Source: Polynucleobacter sp. Adler-ghost (GTDB taxonomy: Bacteria > Pseudomonadota > Gammaproteobacteria > Burkholderiales > Burkholderiaceae). Taken from it: 64,000 nt of DNA. Below are positions 9,683 to 20,593 of this stretch, one piece after another. The DNA lies in assembly GCF_018688495.1 (NCBI RefSeq), contig NZ_CP061320.1, positions 778,586-842,585 on the forward strand, written 5' to 3'. The position numbers and the translations under genes are program-made. How positions within the stretch are numbered: the first letter of the stretch is position 1; each line of letters begins with the position of its first letter. Under the pieces are notes generated by a model. It saw nothing but the letters and a program-made list of their open reading frames with translations. It was not told where the DNA came from and ran no database searches.

Positions 9683-10681
9683 ATGCGCGTAATTGAAATC
9701 AAAGAATTTGGCGCACCAGAAATGCTGGTGTCTGCCACTCGTCCTGATCCAGTACTTCCTAGTGCTGGGTCTGGCGAGATTCTGATTCGTGTTTTGGCTG
9801 CTGGGATTAATCGTCCAGACGTTTTACAACGTAAGGGTCATTACCCTGTCCCGGCGGGCGCATCTGATATTCCTGGCCTTGAAGTAGCTGGTGAGATTAT
9901 TGGTGGTGACTTAAATCATCCCGATAATCTGTTCGGACTGAAGATTGGCGATAAGGTATGCGCACTAGTGCAGGGTGGTGGTTACGCAGATTTGTGCATA
10001 GCCCCAATTGCCCAATGCTTGCCTTATCCAAAGGGATTTACCGATCAAGAGGCTGCCGCATTACCAGAGACGTTTTATACCGTGTGGAGTAATGTCTTCA
10101 TGCGTGGCGAACTATCACAAGGCGAAACTTTATTGGTTCAAGGTGGCTCAAGCGGTATCGGTGTAACAGCTATTTTGATTGCGAAAGCCCTAGGTCATAA
10201 AGTATTTGTGACTGCGGGTACCGATGAGAAGTGTGCTGCTTGCGTAGCTTTAGGTGCCGATTTGGCGATCAATTACAAGACGCAAGACTTTGTCGAGGAA
10301 GTAAAGAAAGCTACAGACGGTAAGGGTGTCAATGTCATTCTGGACATGGTCACCGGCGCTTACGTACAAAAAGAAATCGATTGCCTGGCTGATGATGGTC
10401 GTATTGTCATCATTGCAATTCAGGGTGGATCAAAAGCGGAAGTGAGTACGAATCAAATTTTGCGTCGTCGCTTGACCATTACAGGTTCTACATTACGCCC
10501 ACGCCCAGTGTCATTTAAGAAGCAAATTACCCAACAGTTGCATGCCCATATCTGGCCTTTGCTAGATGCAGGCAAGTTAAAGCCAGTGATCTATAAAACA
10601 TTCACCTTAGACCAAGCGGCTGATGCCCATCGTTTGATGGAGTCATCTGAGCACGTTGGTAAGATTGTGTTGACCGTTTAA
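9683..10681 (+). CDS. NAD(P)H quinone oxidoreductase, zinc-free MDR family
   Basis: This is a medium-chain dehydrogenase/reductase of the quinone oxidoreductase (PIG3-like) group, expected to reduce quinones with NADPH by one-electron steps. The N-terminal GroES-like domain shows GINRPDVLQRKGHYP and PGLEVAG. The Rossmann nucleotide site is LVQGGSSGIG near residue 150. The structural zinc cysteines of alcohol dehydrogenases are missing, as expected for this branch. It lies between pnp and tpiA with gaps of 27 and 17 bp, so it is likely co-transcribed. The physiological substrate cannot be read from sequence. Confidence 0.9.
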   Translation: MRVIEIKEFGAPEMLVSATRPDPVLPSAGSGEILIRVLAAGINRPDVLQRKGHYPVPAGASDIPGLEVAGEIIGGDLNHPDNLFGLKIGDKVCALVQGGGYADLCIAPIAQCLPYPKGFTDQEAAALPETFYTVWSNVFMRGELSQGETLLVQGGSSGIGVTAILIAKALGHKVFVTAGTDEKCAACVALGADLAINYKTQDFVEEVKKATDGKGVNVILDMVTGAYVQKEIDCLADDGRIVIIAIQGGSKAEVSTNQILRRRLTITGSTLRPRPVSFKKQITQQLHAHIWPLLDAGKLKPVIYKTFTLDQAADAHRLMESSEHVGKIVLTV

Positions 10682-10698
10682 GTGTTGAGTTAGATTTC

Positions 10699-11457
10699 AT
10701 GCGTCCAATCACTGTTATCGGCAACTGGAAAATGAATGGCAGCTTTGCAAGTAATGCAGACTGGATTAAGACTGTTTGCCGCGGCATGGAACAGGGAATG
10801 CCTGCGGGCCGTAAGTATGTAGTTTGTGCCCCAGCGCCTTATTTGTCGCAGTGCGGCGAGTTAATTCGTGACTGCTCTTTAGCCTTTTTAAGTTTAGGCG
10901 CTCAAGATGCATCAGCTTACCCGGCGGGAGCCTATACCGGCGATGTCGCAGCTTCTATGCTCAAAGAATTAGATTGCGCCTACGTTATTGTGGGGCATTC
11001 GGAGCGTCGCCAGTACCATCAGGAGGCTGATGAGCAGGTGGCAGAAAAAGCACTGCAGGTATTAGACAACGGCATGGTTCCTGTGATTTGTGTTGGTGAG
11101 TCTGCAGATGAGCGTAACTCTGGCCGTGAAGTTGAGGTAGTCAGAGGTCAAATCTCAAAGCAAGTGACGATTTTGCAAGACCGTTTGGCCGACTGTCTGA
11201 TTGCCTATGAGCCTGTTTGGGCTATTGGTACAGGTAAGGTGGCCAGCGCTCAAATTGCTCAGGATATGCACAGAGCGATTCGATTGCAGTTGGCTGAGTT
11301 TGATGAAGATGTAGCTTCCCATGTGGGAATTTTGTATGGCGGCAGTGTCAAGCCTGATAATGCCGTTGAACTATTTGCAATGCCGGATATTGATGGTGGA
11401 TTGATTGGGGGTGCTTCATTGAATCCTCAGGATTTTTTAGCCATTTGTCAGGCCTAG
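10699..11457 (+). CDS. tpiA: Triosephosphate isomerase
   Basis: TpiA interconverts dihydroxyacetone phosphate and glyceraldehyde 3-phosphate in glycolysis and gluconeogenesis. The 252-residue TIM barrel has NWKMNG at residues 9-14 with the substrate Lys, the catalytic His in GHSERR (His100), the catalytic Glu in YEPVWAIGTGK (Glu171) and the phosphate-binding LYGGSVKPDN near the C-terminus. secG follows 22 bp downstream, the common bacterial tpiA-secG pair. All catalytic residues are in place. Confidence 0.98.
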   Translation: MRPITVIGNWKMNGSFASNADWIKTVCRGMEQGMPAGRKYVVCAPAPYLSQCGELIRDCSLAFLSLGAQDASAYPAGAYTGDVAASMLKELDCAYVIVGHSERRQYHQEADEQVAEKALQVLDNGMVPVICVGESADERNSGREVEVVRGQISKQVTILQDRLADCLIAYEPVWAIGTGKVASAQIAQDMHRAIRLQLAEFDEDVASHVGILYGGSVKPDNAVELFAMPDIDGGLIGGASLNPQDFLAICQA

Positions 11458-11479
11458 ATTTTTTATTTGGAGATAAGCC

Positions 11480-11827
11480 ATGGAATGGTTTAAGACTTTA
11501 TTGATCGTTTTACAAATTATTTCAGCTTTAGCTGTGATTTTGCTCGTATTGCTTCAGCAGGGCAAAGGTGCCGATATGGGTGCTGCTTTTGGTTCTGGGT
11601 CCTCCGGCAGTCTTTTTGGTGCCAGCGGGTCAGCTAACTTCCTCTCCCACACAACGGCTATCTTTGCAGCAATCTTTTTTGTTTGCACTTTAGGCATTAC
11701 ATGGATCGGAAATAAAAAGGAAGTAAGTCCTGGAATTTTGTCTGGCACCGTGGCTCCGGTTGCAGCCCCCGTTGCTGAACCAGTAGCCCCAGTTCAAGAT
11801 CCGACCAAGCCAGCTGTTCCAAAGTAA
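11480..11827 (+). CDS. secG: Preprotein translocase subunit SecG
   Basis: SecG is the small accessory subunit of the SecYEG translocon in the inner membrane. The 115 residues contain two membrane segments (about residues 5-24 and 55-74) separated by the typical glycine-rich loop with GSGSSGSLFG. The C-terminus is an Ala-Pro-Val-rich tail of about 30 residues, common in burkholderial SecG. The ATG has GGAG nearby. The order tpiA-secG-tRNA-Leu-nuoA is conserved in the group, which supports the call. Confidence 0.95.
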   Translation: MEWFKTLLIVLQIISALAVILLVLLQQGKGADMGAAFGSGSSGSLFGASGSANFLSHTTAIFAAIFFVCTLGITWIGNKKEVSPGILSGTVAPVAAPVAEPVAPVQDPTKPAVPK

Positions 11828-11888
11828 AAAATAGGGTTTTAAGTAGTTTCTAGCGCTATTTTTGAGGTAATTCAGTGGTGCAATGCAG

Positions 11889-11894
11889 TAGAAT
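11889..11894 (+). promoter_or_regulatory. Possible -10 element for tRNA-Leu
   Basis: TAGAAT lies 18 bp before the tRNA 5' end, a suitable distance for a tRNA promoter. A TTGAGG at 11862-11867 is the only -35-like site but the spacing of 21 bp is long, so the tRNA may also depend on read-through from secG. Confidence 0.35.
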
Positions 11895-11912
11895 TGACAA
11901 GTTTTACAAGAT

Positions 11913-11997
11913 GCCGACGTGGTGAAATTGGTAGACACGCTATCTTGAGGGGGTAGTGGCTTAGGCTGTGCGAGTTCGAGTCTCGCCGTCGGCACCA
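11913..11997 (+). tRNA. tRNA-Leu (anticodon GAG)
   Basis: The gene folds as a class II tRNA. The acceptor stem GCCGACG (11913-11919) pairs with CGTCGGC (11987-11993), followed by the discriminator A and an encoded CCA. The anticodon stem CTATC/GGTAG encloses the loop TTGAGGG, giving anticodon GAG at 11947-11949, which reads CTC and CTT leucine codons. A long variable arm and the T-loop GTTCGAGTC are present. It lies between secG and nuoA in the same direction. Confidence 0.96.
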
Positions 11998-12107
11998 AAT
12001 TGTAAAAATTGTAGGGCTTTATGCTCTAAATCAAGGTTTTTTGTAGTGGAGTAATTGATAATTTTGTAGCTTCTTAGGACTTACCAGACGAACGACTCAG
12101 GACCATT

Positions 12108-12467
12108 TTGAATCTCGCAAATTACTTTCCTGTTCTGCTTTTTATCCTTGTAGGTATTGGGGTTGGTTTAGTACCCATGTTCCTCGGAAAAATATTGGCT
12201 CCTTCGAAGCCAGACGCTGAAAAATTGTCGCCTTACGAGTGCGGCTTTGAGGCATTCGAAGATGCGCGTATGAAATTCGACGTACGCTACTACCTCATCG
12301 CCATCCTATTTATCTTATTTGACTTAGAAACTGCATTCCTGTTTCCCTGGGGTGTAGCTCTGCGGGATATTGGCTGGTTCGGTTATGCCTCTATGGTGAT
12401 TTTCCTATTGGAATTTATTGTGGGCTTCGTATATATCTGGAAAAAGGGCGCTCTCGACTGGGAGTGA
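12108..12467 (+). CDS. nuoA: NADH-quinone oxidoreductase subunit A
   Basis: NuoA is a small membrane subunit of respiratory complex I, located at the junction of the membrane and peripheral arms. The 119-residue protein has three membrane segments and the conserved loop [24 protein letters not shown] split as two short motifs, PYECGFE and FDVRYY. The start is a TTG at 12108, with AGGA at 12099-12102 as ribosome site. It opens the 14-gene nuo operon and its stop overlaps an in-frame GTG upstream of nuoB. Confidence 0.96.
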
Positions 12468-12472
12468 TCGAT

Positions 12473-12955
12473 ATGGCATTAGAAGGCGTTCTCAAAGAAG
12501 GATTTGTTACCACTACTGCGGACCAGTTAATTAACTGGACTCGTAATGGTTCTTTATGGCCAATGACATTCGGCCTTGCTTGCTGTGCTGTAGAAATGAT
12601 GCACGCAGGCGCTTCCCGTTATGACTTGGATCGCTTTGGAGTGGTGTTCCGCCCATCTCCTCGTCAATCAGATTTGATGATTGTGGCAGGCACTTTGTGT
12701 AACAAGATGGCACCGGCGCTCCGTAAGGTTTACGATCAAATGCCTGAGCCTCGCTGGGTCATCTCTATGGGCTCCTGTGCTAATGGCGGTGGTTACTACC
12801 ATAACTCCTATTCAGTAGTTCGCGGCTGTGACCGCATTGTGCCAGTCGATATTTACGTGCCTGGTTGCCCTCCTACTGCGGAAGCGTTGATCTACGGAAT
12901 TATTCAGTTGCAATCCAAGATCGCTCGCACCAGTACGATTGCACGGAAGGCTTAA
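12473..12955 (+). CDS. nuoB: NADH-quinone oxidoreductase subunit B
   Basis: NuoB carries the terminal [4Fe-4S] cluster N2 that passes electrons to quinone in complex I. The 160 residues hold the ligands: the tandem Cys pair in [11 protein letters not shown], the Cys in [10 protein letters not shown] and the Cys in [11 protein letters not shown]. The ATG at 12473 with GGGAG upstream is preferred to a GTG at 12464 that overlaps the nuoA stop. Peripheral arm subunit, cytoplasmic face of the inner membrane. Confidence 0.97.
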
Positions 12956-12958
12956 TCC

Positions 12959-13558
12959 ATGTCAGATCGTTTAGTTCAGCTCGCCGCCAATCTAGAAAAA
13001 GTTTTAGGTAAGCACGCGCAATCTATTGAGATTGCCTTGGGCGAAGTCACTGTGGTACTTCATGCATGCACCTACTTTGAATCTGCCATGTTATTGCGCG
13101 ATGAGCCATCATTGGCCTTTGAGCAATTGATTGATTTGTGTGGCGTGGATTACCAGGACTACCGAGACGGGCAGTGGAGTGGTCAGCGTTTTGGCGTAGT
13201 GACTCATCTTTTATCTGTTGCTCATAACTGGCGTCTGCGTGTGCGCGTATTTGCAGCAGAAGATGCCCACCCAGTAGTTGCCTCTCTCACCCCAGTATGG
13301 GCTTCGGCTAATTGGTTTGAGCGTGAGGCATTTGACCTGTACGGTATTTTGTTTGATGGTCATGAAGACTTGCGCCGCATCTTGACTGATTATGGTTTCA
13401 TCGGTCATCCATTTAGAAAAGATTTCCCAATCTCTGGCAACGTAGAAATGCGTTATGACCCAGAGTTAAAGCGTGTGGTGTATCAGCCAGTCACAATCGA
13501 AGCGCGTGAAATCACGCCACGTATCGTGCGCGAAGAGCAGTACGGAGGCCCGGTTTAA
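12959..13558 (+). CDS. nuoC: NADH-quinone oxidoreductase subunit C
   Basis: NuoC is the 30-kDa peripheral-arm subunit of complex I that packs against NuoD. The 199-residue product shows the family signature [14 protein letters not shown] and the following [11 protein letters not shown] near residue 145. It is a separate gene from nuoD (3-bp gap), unlike the fused nuoCD of enterobacteria. The start ATG is 3 bases after the nuoB stop. Confidence 0.96.
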   Translation: MSDRLVQLAANLEKVLGKHAQSIEIALGEVTVVLHACTYFESAMLLRDEPSLAFEQLIDLCGVDYQDYRDGQWSGQRFGVVTHLLSVAHNWRLRVRVFAAEDAHPVVASLTPVWASANWFEREAFDLYGILFDGHEDLRRILTDYGFIGHPFRKDFPISGNVEMRYDPELKRVVYQPVTIEAREITPRIVREEQYGGPV

Positions 13559-13561
13559 GTC

Positions 13562-14815
13562 ATGGCACAAATCAAGAACTACACCCTCAACTTTGGACCT
13601 CAACATCCTGCCGCCCACGGCGTATTGCGTCTCGTGTTAGAGCTTGATGGAGAGGTGATCCAACGCGCTGATCCGCACATTGGTTTATTACATCGCGCTA
13701 CAGAAAAATTAGCAGAGACTCGTACCTGGATTCAGAACGTTCCTTACATGGACCGTTTGGACTACGTATCCATGATGGCAAACGAGCATGCTTACGTAAT
13801 GGCCATTGAGAAGTTGCTGCAAGTAGATGTGCCTTTGCGTGCGCAGTACATCCGGGTGATGTATGACGAGCTAACACGTTTGCTAAACCACCTCTTGTGG
13901 ATTGGTTGTCATGGCCTAGACGTTGGTGCCATGGCCGTGTTCCTGTACGCCTTCCGCGATCGTGAAGATATTTTCGACATGTACGAAGCCGTATCCGGAG
14001 CGCGTATGCATGCTGCTTATTACCGTCCGGGCGGGGTCTATCGTGACCTGCCAACACAAATGGCGCAATACTCAAAGTCTAAGATTCGTAGCACCTCTGC
14101 CATTAAGCGTTTGAATGAAAACCGCAGCGGTACATTGCTTGATTTCATTGAGCAATTCTCCAATGGTTTTGATGCCAACGTGGACGAGTATTGCAATCTC
14201 TTAACTGACAACCGCATTTGGAAGCAGCGCTTGGTTGGTATTGGTGTTGTGACTCCTGAGCGCGCTTTGCAGCTTGGCTTCACTGGCCCTATGTTGCGTG
14301 GTTCCGGTATTGAGTGGGATTTGCGTAAAAAGCAGCCTTATGAAACTTACGACAAACTCGACTTTGATATTCCTGTTGGCGTTAATGGCGACTCTTATGA
14401 TCGTTATTTAGTTCGCATGGAAGAGATGCGTCAATCGAACCGCATCATTAAACAGTGCGTAGCTTGGCTCAAGGCAAATGATGGTCCTGTCATGAGCGAC
14501 AACCATAAGGTATCTCCGCCAAAGCGTGTGGATATGAAAACCAATATGGAAGAGTTGATTCACCATTTCAAACTCTTTACTGAAGGTATGCACGTTCCTG
14601 ATGGTGAGGCTTACTCTGCTGTTGAGCATCCAAAAGGTGAGTTTGGTATTTACTTGATTTCTGATGGTGCGAATAAGCCCTACCGTATGAAGATTCGAGC
14701 ACCAGGGTTTGTGCATCTCTCAGCAATGGATGAGATGTCACGTGGTCACATGTTGGCTGATGCTGTAACTATTATTGGAACCCAAGATATCGTGTTCGGG
14801 GAGATTGACCGCTAA
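13562..14815 (+). CDS. nuoD: NADH-quinone oxidoreductase subunit D
   Basis: NuoD is the 49-kDa subunit that forms the quinone-binding pocket together with NuoB. The 417 residues begin with the conserved [15 protein letters not shown], followed by [14 protein letters not shown], and carry the quinone-site Tyr in [10 protein letters not shown]. The C-terminus is the expected DIVFGEIDR, so the gene is full length. It evolved from the NiFe hydrogenase large subunit and lacks its metal-ligand cysteines. Confidence 0.98.
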   Translation: MAQIKNYTLNFGPQHPAAHGVLRLVLELDGEVIQRADPHIGLLHRATEKLAETRTWIQNVPYMDRLDYVSMMANEHAYVMAIEKLLQVDVPLRAQYIRVMYDELTRLLNHLLWIGCHGLDVGAMAVFLYAFRDREDIFDMYEAVSGARMHAAYYRPGGVYRDLPTQMAQYSKSKIRSTSAIKRLNENRSGTLLDFIEQFSNGFDANVDEYCNLLTDNRIWKQRLVGIGVVTPERALQLGFTGPMLRGSGIEWDLRKKQPYETYDKLDFDIPVGVNGDSYDRYLVRMEEMRQSNRIIKQCVAWLKANDGPVMSDNHKVSPPKRVDMKTNMEELIHHFKLFTEGMHVPDGEAYSAVEHPKGEFGIYLISDGANKPYRMKIRAPGFVHLSAMDEMSRGHMLADAVTIIGTQDIVFGEIDR

Positions 14816-14838
14816 TACAGCGCGCCAAGGATGAATTC

Positions 14839-15345
14839 ATGACAACAACTCTTCAACTATCTGATAAAACGCTTGCAGATATTGCACGTAATATTGCGAA
14901 GTATCCTCCAGAGCAAAAACAATCTGCTGTGATGGCATCTTTAATTGCTGCTCAAACTGAAGTGGGTTGGGTTTCACCAGAGGTGATTGAAACAGTTGCC
15001 CAAATTTTAGAAATGCCAACTATTGCAGTAGATGAAGTAGCTACTTTCTACAATATGTATGACACCAAGCCGATTGGTAAGTACAAGCTGGTGATCTGCA
15101 CAAACCTACCTTGCCAGCTATCGCATGGTGAGACTGCGGCAAGCTATTTAAAAGAAACGCTTGGCATTGGCTACAACGAAACAACTTCTTGCGGCACCTT
15201 CACTTTAAAAGAGGGTGAGTGCATGGGTGCTTGCGGTGATTCTCCAGTGCTGTTGGTAAACAACAAGCGCATGTGTAGCTTTATGAGTAAAGAAAAGATT
15301 GATGCGCTGTTAAGCGAACTTCGTGCAGAAGGGAAAGCAGTATGA
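14839..15345 (+). CDS. nuoE: NADH-quinone oxidoreductase subunit E
   Basis: NuoE is the 24-kDa subunit of the NADH dehydrogenase module and holds the [2Fe-2S] cluster N1a in a thioredoxin-like fold. The ligands are seen as C-TNLP-C and C-MGA-C in the C-terminal half of the 168 residues. Its stop codon overlaps the nuoF start (ATGA at 15342), indicating translational coupling. Confidence 0.97.
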   Translation: MTTTLQLSDKTLADIARNIAKYPPEQKQSAVMASLIAAQTEVGWVSPEVIETVAQILEMPTIAVDEVATFYNMYDTKPIGKYKLVICTNLPCQLSHGETAASYLKETLGIGYNETTSCGTFTLKEGECMGACGDSPVLLVNNKRMCSFMSKEKIDALLSELRAEGKAV

Positions 15346-16640
15346 CTAGCTTGCACGATAGACACATTAAGCCTTTGATCCTAGCGGGATTGAATGGTGA
15401 AAACTGGCGTTTAAAAGATTACGAAAGCCGAGGCGGTTATCAACAACTGCGTCGCATCATCAATGATCAGCTTGCACCAGACGCCATCATTGCTGAATTA
15501 AAGGCATCTTCATTACGTGGTCGTGGAGGCGCAGGCTTCCCCACTGGATTGAAGTGGAGCTTTATGCCCCGTCAGTTCCCTGGCCAAAAATATTTAGTTT
15601 GCAATAGTGACGAAGGTGAGCCGGGTACATTTAAAGACCGCGACATCATGCGTTATAACCCGCATGCCTTAATTGAGGGCATGATTATTGGTGCCTACAC
15701 TATGGGTATCTCTGTAGGCTACAACTATATTCACGGTGAAATTTGGGAAGTCTATTCTCGCTTCGAGGAGGCTCTTGAAGAAGCCCGTGCTGCTGGATAT
15801 CTTGGCGATAAGATCATGGGAAGCGATTTCAACTTCCAATTGCATGCTTCTCCGGGTTGGGGTGCCTATATCTGCGGTGAAGAAACTGCGCTCTTAGAGT
15901 CACTTGAAGGTAAGAAGGGTCAACCACGCTTTAAGCCGCCATTCCCTGCCAGCTTTGGTTTGTATGGCAAGCCAACCACTATTAATAACACTGAAACATT
16001 TGCTGCTGTGCCATTCATCATGGCAATCGGCGGTCCTGCGTATTTAGAGTTGGGCAAGCCGAATAATGGCGGTACAAAAATATTCTCCATCTCCGGTGAT
16101 GTCACTTATCCAGGTAACTATGAGATTCCGTTGGGCACACCATTTGCTGAGTTATTAAAGCTTGCTGGTGGGATGCGCGATGGCATTCCATTGAAAGCTG
16201 TGATTCCTGGTGGATCGTCTGCCCCAGTGATTCCGGGTGCTGAGATGATGACCCTCACCATGGATTACGACAGTATTGCAAAAGCCGGTTCCATGTTGGG
16301 ATCTGGCGCAGTCATCGTCATGAACGAAACGCGCTGCATGGTTCGCGCTTTAGAACGTCTGTCCTACTTCTATCACGAAGAGTCTTGTGGTCAGTGCACT
16401 CCTTGTCGTGAAGGTACTGGCTGGCTATGGCGCATTGTTCACCGCATTGAGCACGGCGAAGGTCGTCCAGAAGATTTAGATTTGTTAAATGATGTAGCAG
16501 CCAATATTCAAGGCCGTACGATTTGCGCTTTGGGTGATGCAGCCGCTATGCCTGTTCGTGGCATGTTGAAGCATTACATGGATGAATTTGTGTATCACGT
16601 AGAACATAAGCGCTGCTTAGATTCTGTTAAACCTTTATAA
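15342..16640 (+). CDS. nuoF: NADH-quinone oxidoreductase subunit F
   Basis: NuoF is the 51-kDa subunit that binds NADH and FMN and carries the [4Fe-4S] cluster N3. The 432 residues show the FMN/NAD glycine motif [13 protein letters not shown], the flavin-site segment [14 protein letters not shown] and the cluster motif [12 protein letters not shown], with the fourth Cys in TICALGDAA. The start overlaps the nuoE stop by four bases. Confidence 0.98.
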   Translation: MTSLHDRHIKPLILAGLNGENWRLKDYESRGGYQQLRRIINDQLAPDAIIAELKASSLRGRGGAGFPTGLKWSFMPRQFPGQKYLVCNSDEGEPGTFKDRDIMRYNPHALIEGMIIGAYTMGISVGYNYIHGEIWEVYSRFEEALEEARAAGYLGDKIMGSDFNFQLHASPGWGAYICGEETALLESLEGKKGQPRFKPPFPASFGLYGKPTTINNTETFAAVPFIMAIGGPAYLELGKPNNGGTKIFSISGDVTYPGNYEIPLGTPFAELLKLAGGMRDGIPLKAVIPGGSSAPVIPGAEMMTLTMDYDSIAKAGSMLGSGAVIVMNETRCMVRALERLSYFYHEESCGQCTPCREGTGWLWRIVHRIEHGEGRPEDLDLLNDVAANIQGRTICALGDAAAMPVRGMLKHYMDEFVYHVEHKRCLDSVKPL

Positions 16641-16671
16641 GACATTGAGCACGGGACATCTTAAAGTGAGC

Positions 16672-18987
16672 ATGGTTGAAATCGAATTAGATGGTAAGTT
16701 GGTAGAGGTTCCACAAGGTTCGATGGTGATGCACGCCGCGAACAAGCTTGATACGTATATTCCGCACTTCTGTTATCACAAGAAATTATCTATCGCCGCT
16801 AACTGCCGTATGTGTTTGGTAGAGGTAGAGAAAGCACCAAAACCGTTGCCAGCTTGTGCAACACCAGTGACGCAAGGTATGAAGGTGTTTACGCACTCAG
16901 CTAAGGCAGTAGAGGCGCAGCGCTCAGTGATGGAGTTTTTGCTGATTAACCATCCCTTGGATTGCCCAATTTGCGATCAGGGTGGTGAGTGCCAGCTACA
17001 AGATTTAGCGGTGGGTTACGGTAAATCAAATTCACGCTACGAAGAAGAGAAGCGTGTTGTATTCCATAAGAATGTAGGTCCACTTATCTCCATGCAGGAG
17101 ATGACCCGTTGTATTCACTGTACTCGTTGCGTGCGTTTTGGCCAAGAGGTTGCCGGTGTCATGGAATTGGGTATGGTCAATCGCGGTGAGCATTCTGAAA
17201 TCACTACTTTTGCCGGTCAAACCATTGATTCAGAGTTATCTGGAAATATGATTGACATTTGCCCAGTAGGAGCCTTAACAAGCAAGCCATTCCGTTACGC
17301 AGCGCGTACTTGGGAATTGGGTCGCAAGCGTTCAGTAAGCCCGCATGACAGCCTAGGTGCCAACACTACGATTCAAACAAAATCTAATAAAGTCATGCGT
17401 GTCGTTGCTTTAGAGAATGATGCAATTAACGAATGCTGGATTAGCGATCGTGATCGCTTTGCTTATGAAGGTTTGAATAGTGCTGATCGTGTAACAACAC
17501 CCATGGTGAAGCAGGGCGGTCACTGGCTCGAGACTGATTGGCAGTCTGCAATGGATTATGTTGCTCACTCACTCAAAACTATTTCGTCTGAGAGTGGTCC
17601 TGAAGCAGTGGCTGCTCTAGCGCATCCAATCTCTAGTACTGAAGAGTTGTACCTTCTCCAAAAGATGATTCGTGGTTTGGGCTCCAATCAAGTCGAGACT
17701 CGCTTACGTCAAACTGATATAAAGGGTTCTGCCTCTGCCCCATGGTTGGGTATGCCGATTAGCAAATTAAGTGAGTTAGACCGGGTTCTAGTAATCGGTA
17801 GCTTCTTGCGTAAGGAGCAGCCATTAATTGCTGCACGTTTACGTACTGTGGCTAAACGTAGTTTGCAAGTTTCACGTATAGATGTAGGTGGCGATGATTG
17901 GTTGATTCCCGCCACTGCTATTGCCGCAACTCCAAGTGCATGGATCAATGCATTAGGCGAAGTTGCATTGGCAGTCGCTAAAGCTAAATCTGTTTCTGCT
18001 CCAACTGGTACACCTAACTTAACAGTGTCTGCTACTGCGCAAAAGATTGCGGATAGCTTGCTTTCTGGCACAGCTACTTCAGTATTGCTGGGCTCGGCCG
18101 CAATAGCCCATCCATATGCATCTGATTTACATGTGCTAGCGCAATTCATTGCTGAGCAGACTGGCGCAACTTTAGGTTTCTTGCCAGTTGGTGGCAACGC
18201 TGTAGGTGCTAGCTTGGTAAACGCCAACGGCGCTGGCGTTGAATCCGTTTTATCTGGTGAGCGCCGCGCTGTGATCCTGATGAATATCGAGCCCGATGCG
18301 GATTTACCCAATCCTGCGCAAGCACGTGCTGCATTGGCTAAAGCGAATACAGTGATTGCTCTAAGTGCCTACAAGAGTGCTGATCTATTGGAGGTGGCTG
18401 ATGTCATTCTGCCTATCGCCACATTCACAGAAACAGTATCCACTTTTGTCAACGCAGAAGCTCGGACGCAAACTATTCAGCCAGCTGTAAAACCTTTGGG
18501 CGATTCTCGTCCAGCATGGAAGGTTCTCCGTGTTCTTGGCGGCTTATTGAATTTAGATGGTTTCCTCTACAACATGCCTGAAGAAGTTTTGGGTGAAGCC
18601 CTAGGTGATCACTACTGCACGAAGCTTAGCAATCAATCTGTAGTCACTAGTCTGTCTAATGGCAAGGCCACTCCATCAGCAGGTTTAGAGCGCTTATCTG
18701 ATGTGGGTATTTATGCCGGCGATCAAATCGTGCGTCGTTCATCTGCATTACAGTTAACACGTGATGCAAAGCGTGGCAATCAAGTTGGCTTGGGTCAAGC
18801 ACTCTTCAATGAGTTGGGCTTGAAAGAGGGTGATGCTGTGCGAGTGACTCAAGGTAGTCAGTCTGCAGATTTGCCTGCCACATTAGAAGTGAACCTAGCC
18901 AAGGGTGCCGTCAGAATTTCTGCAGGCACTATGGCTAGCGCTCAATTGGGATCGATGTTTGGTCCCGTAACAGTTAGTAAGGCATAA
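16672..18987 (+). CDS. nuoG: NADH-quinone oxidoreductase subunit G
   Basis: NuoG is the large iron-sulphur subunit of the complex I peripheral arm. The N-terminus is a ferredoxin-like [2Fe-2S] domain ([21 protein letters not shown]). It is followed by the H-x3-C-x2-C-x5-C cluster site [14 protein letters not shown], the [4Fe-4S] motif [11 protein letters not shown], and a degenerate molybdopterin oxidoreductase domain to about residue 771. The ATG at 16672 fits homologues. A GTG at 16666 and a TTG at 16645 are in frame, and GGGAC at 16653-16657 would suit the GTG better, so the first residues are uncertain. Confidence 0.96.
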   Translation: MVEIELDGKLVEVPQGSMVMHAANKLDTYIPHFCYHKKLSIAANCRMCLVEVEKAPKPLPACATPVTQGMKVFTHSAKAVEAQRSVMEFLLINHPLDCPICDQGGECQLQDLAVGYGKSNSRYEEEKRVVFHKNVGPLISMQEMTRCIHCTRCVRFGQEVAGVMELGMVNRGEHSEITTFAGQTIDSELSGNMIDICPVGALTSKPFRYAARTWELGRKRSVSPHDSLGANTTIQTKSNKVMRVVALENDAINECWISDRDRFAYEGLNSADRVTTPMVKQGGHWLETDWQSAMDYVAHSLKTISSESGPEAVAALAHPISSTEELYLLQKMIRGLGSNQVETRLRQTDIKGSASAPWLGMPISKLSELDRVLVIGSFLRKEQPLIAARLRTVAKRSLQVSRIDVGGDDWLIPATAIAATPSAWINALGEVALAVAKAKSVSAPTGTPNLTVSATAQKIADSLLSGTATSVLLGSAAIAHPYASDLHVLAQFIAEQTGATLGFLPVGGNAVGASLVNANGAGVESVLSGERRAVILMNIEPDADLPNPAQARAALAKANTVIALSAYKSADLLEVADVILPIATFTETVSTFVNAEARTQTIQPAVKPLGDSRPAWKVLRVLGGLLNLDGFLYNMPEEVLGEALGDHYCTKLSNQSVVTSLSNGKATPSAGLERLSDVGIYAGDQIVRRSSALQLTRDAKRGNQVGLGQALFNELGLKEGDAVRVTQGSQSADLPATLEVNLAKGAVRISAGTMASAQLGSMFGPVTVSKA

Positions 18988-18995
18988 GGGACGAG

Positions 18996-20069
18996 ATGGA
19001 TAATTTCTTGAACCTCGTTACCACCCAGGGTGAGGCTATCTTTGGCTCGCTATGGCCACTTGTTTGGGCTTTGCTACGCATTGTGATCATCATATTGCCG
19101 ATGTTTGCTGCCGTTGCTTATATGACTCTTTGGGAGCGTAAGCTAATCGGCTGGATGCATATCCGCCTTGGACCAAACCGCGTTGGTCCTTTGGGATTGC
19201 TGCAACCGATTGCCGATGCCTTGAAATTATTGATGAAGGAGATCATTTCTCCAACCCAAGCAAGTAAAGTGCTGTATTTCATTGCACCAGTCATGGTGAT
19301 CATGCCGGCCTTTGCTGCTTGGGCTGTGATTCCTTTTCAGGCCAAAATGGTCTTGGCTGATGTGAATGCTGGATTACTGTATGTGATGGCCATCTCATCC
19401 ATTGGTGTTTATGGCGTGATCTTAGCTGGTTGGTCATCTAACTCTAAATATCCATTCCTTGGAGCCATGCGTGCTTCAGCCCAAATGATTTCTTATGAAA
19501 TCGCTATGGGCTTTGCGCTAGTTACGGTCTTATTGACTTCCGGTTCTTTGAACTTAAGCACGATTGTGGCCTCACAAGAGCAGGGCTATTTCGCCAGCAT
19601 GGGCTTGAACTTCCTCTCTTGGAACTGGTTGCCCTTGCTCCCGATGTTCCTGATTTACTTCATCTCTGGCGTTGCTGAAACGAATCGTCATCCATTTGAC
19701 GTGGTTGAAGGTGAGTCTGAGATTGTTGCGGGCCACATGGTTGAGTATTCCGGTATGGCGTTTGCGATGTTCTTCTTGGCTGAATACGCCAACATGATCT
19801 TGATCGCTGCTCTAGCATCCACCATGTTCTTGGGTGGTTGGTTGCCGATTGTGGATTTACCAATCCTGCGCGATATCCCTGGCTTCTTCTGGTTGTTTGC
19901 CAAAACCTTCTTCCTTTTGTCTTGCGTTATCTGGTTGCGCGCTACATTGCCACGCTATCGCTATGACCAGATTATGCGTTTGGGTTGGAAGATCTTTATT
20001 CCCATCTCCGTATTCTGGGTAGTTGTCGTTGGCGCATGGGTTGTATCTCCGTTGAATATTTGGAAATAA
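18996..20069 (+). CDS. nuoH: NADH-quinone oxidoreductase subunit H
   Basis: NuoH is the membrane subunit that joins the proton-pumping arm to the quinone site. The 357 residues form about eight or nine hydrophobic helices. Conserved motifs are [19 protein letters not shown] near residue 47 and the acidic loop [19 protein letters not shown] near residue 230. It lies 8 bp after nuoG. Confidence 0.98.
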   Translation: MDNFLNLVTTQGEAIFGSLWPLVWALLRIVIIILPMFAAVAYMTLWERKLIGWMHIRLGPNRVGPLGLLQPIADALKLLMKEIISPTQASKVLYFIAPVMVIMPAFAAWAVIPFQAKMVLADVNAGLLYVMAISSIGVYGVILAGWSSNSKYPFLGAMRASAQMISYEIAMGFALVTVLLTSGSLNLSTIVASQEQGYFASMGLNFLSWNWLPLLPMFLIYFISGVAETNRHPFDVVEGESEIVAGHMVEYSGMAFAMFFLAEYANMILIAALASTMFLGGWLPIVDLPILRDIPGFFWLFAKTFFLLSCVIWLRATLPRYRYDQIMRLGWKIFIPISVFWVVVVGAWVVSPLNIWK

Positions 20070-20080
20070 GTTGATCAATC

Positions 20081-20572
20081 ATGTTTAAGAAAATTTCCCA
20101 ATTCCTTGATAGCTTGATGCTGAAAGATATTTTGGTCGGTATGTCGATTACCGGTCGCTATCTTTTTAAGCCAAAAATTACGATTCAATACCCTGAAGAG
20201 AAGACGCCTCAGTCTGTTCGCTTCCGCGGTTTACATGCATTACGCCGTTATGAGAATGGTGAAGAGCGTTGTATTGGTTGCAAACTGTGTGAAGCAGTTT
20301 GTCCTGCTTACGCAATCACAATCGAAACAGCTGAGCGCGATGACGGTACGCGTCGCACCAGCCGCTATGACATTGATTTGACAAAGTGTATTTTCTGCGG
20401 CTTCTGTGAAGAAGCCTGTCCGGTTGATGCTATTGTCGAAACCAATATTTTCGAGTATTTCGGTGAGAAACGCGGCGACCTCTATTTCACTAAAGACATG
20501 CTCTTGGCAGTAGGCGATAAGTATGAAAAAGATATTGCCGCTAACCGCGCAGCTGATGCGCCTTATCGTTAA
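20081..20572 (+). CDS. nuoI: NADH-quinone oxidoreductase subunit I
   Basis: NuoI carries two [4Fe-4S] clusters (N6a and N6b) that link NuoG to NuoB. Both eight-iron ferredoxin motifs are visible in the 163 residues: [16 protein letters not shown] and [16 protein letters not shown]. An amphipathic N-terminal segment would lie on the membrane surface. The length and position between nuoH and nuoJ are standard. Confidence 0.98.
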   Translation: MFKKISQFLDSLMLKDILVGMSITGRYLFKPKITIQYPEEKTPQSVRFRGLHALRRYENGEERCIGCKLCEAVCPAYAITIETAERDDGTRRTSRYDIDLTKCIFCGFCEEACPVDAIVETNIFEYFGEKRGDLYFTKDMLLAVGDKYEKDIAANRAADAPYR

Positions 20573-20593
20573 TCGAATCGAGCACAAGAACAT

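Noticed and set aside
11894..11899. TTGACA just before tRNA-Leu as a -35 element
   Set aside because: A -10 at the right spacing would fall inside the tRNA gene.
17709..18311. 200-codon open frame on the minus strand inside nuoG
   Set aside because: Antisense shadow of a conserved coding region; composition is typical of a reverse frame and no ribosome site or homology is apparent.
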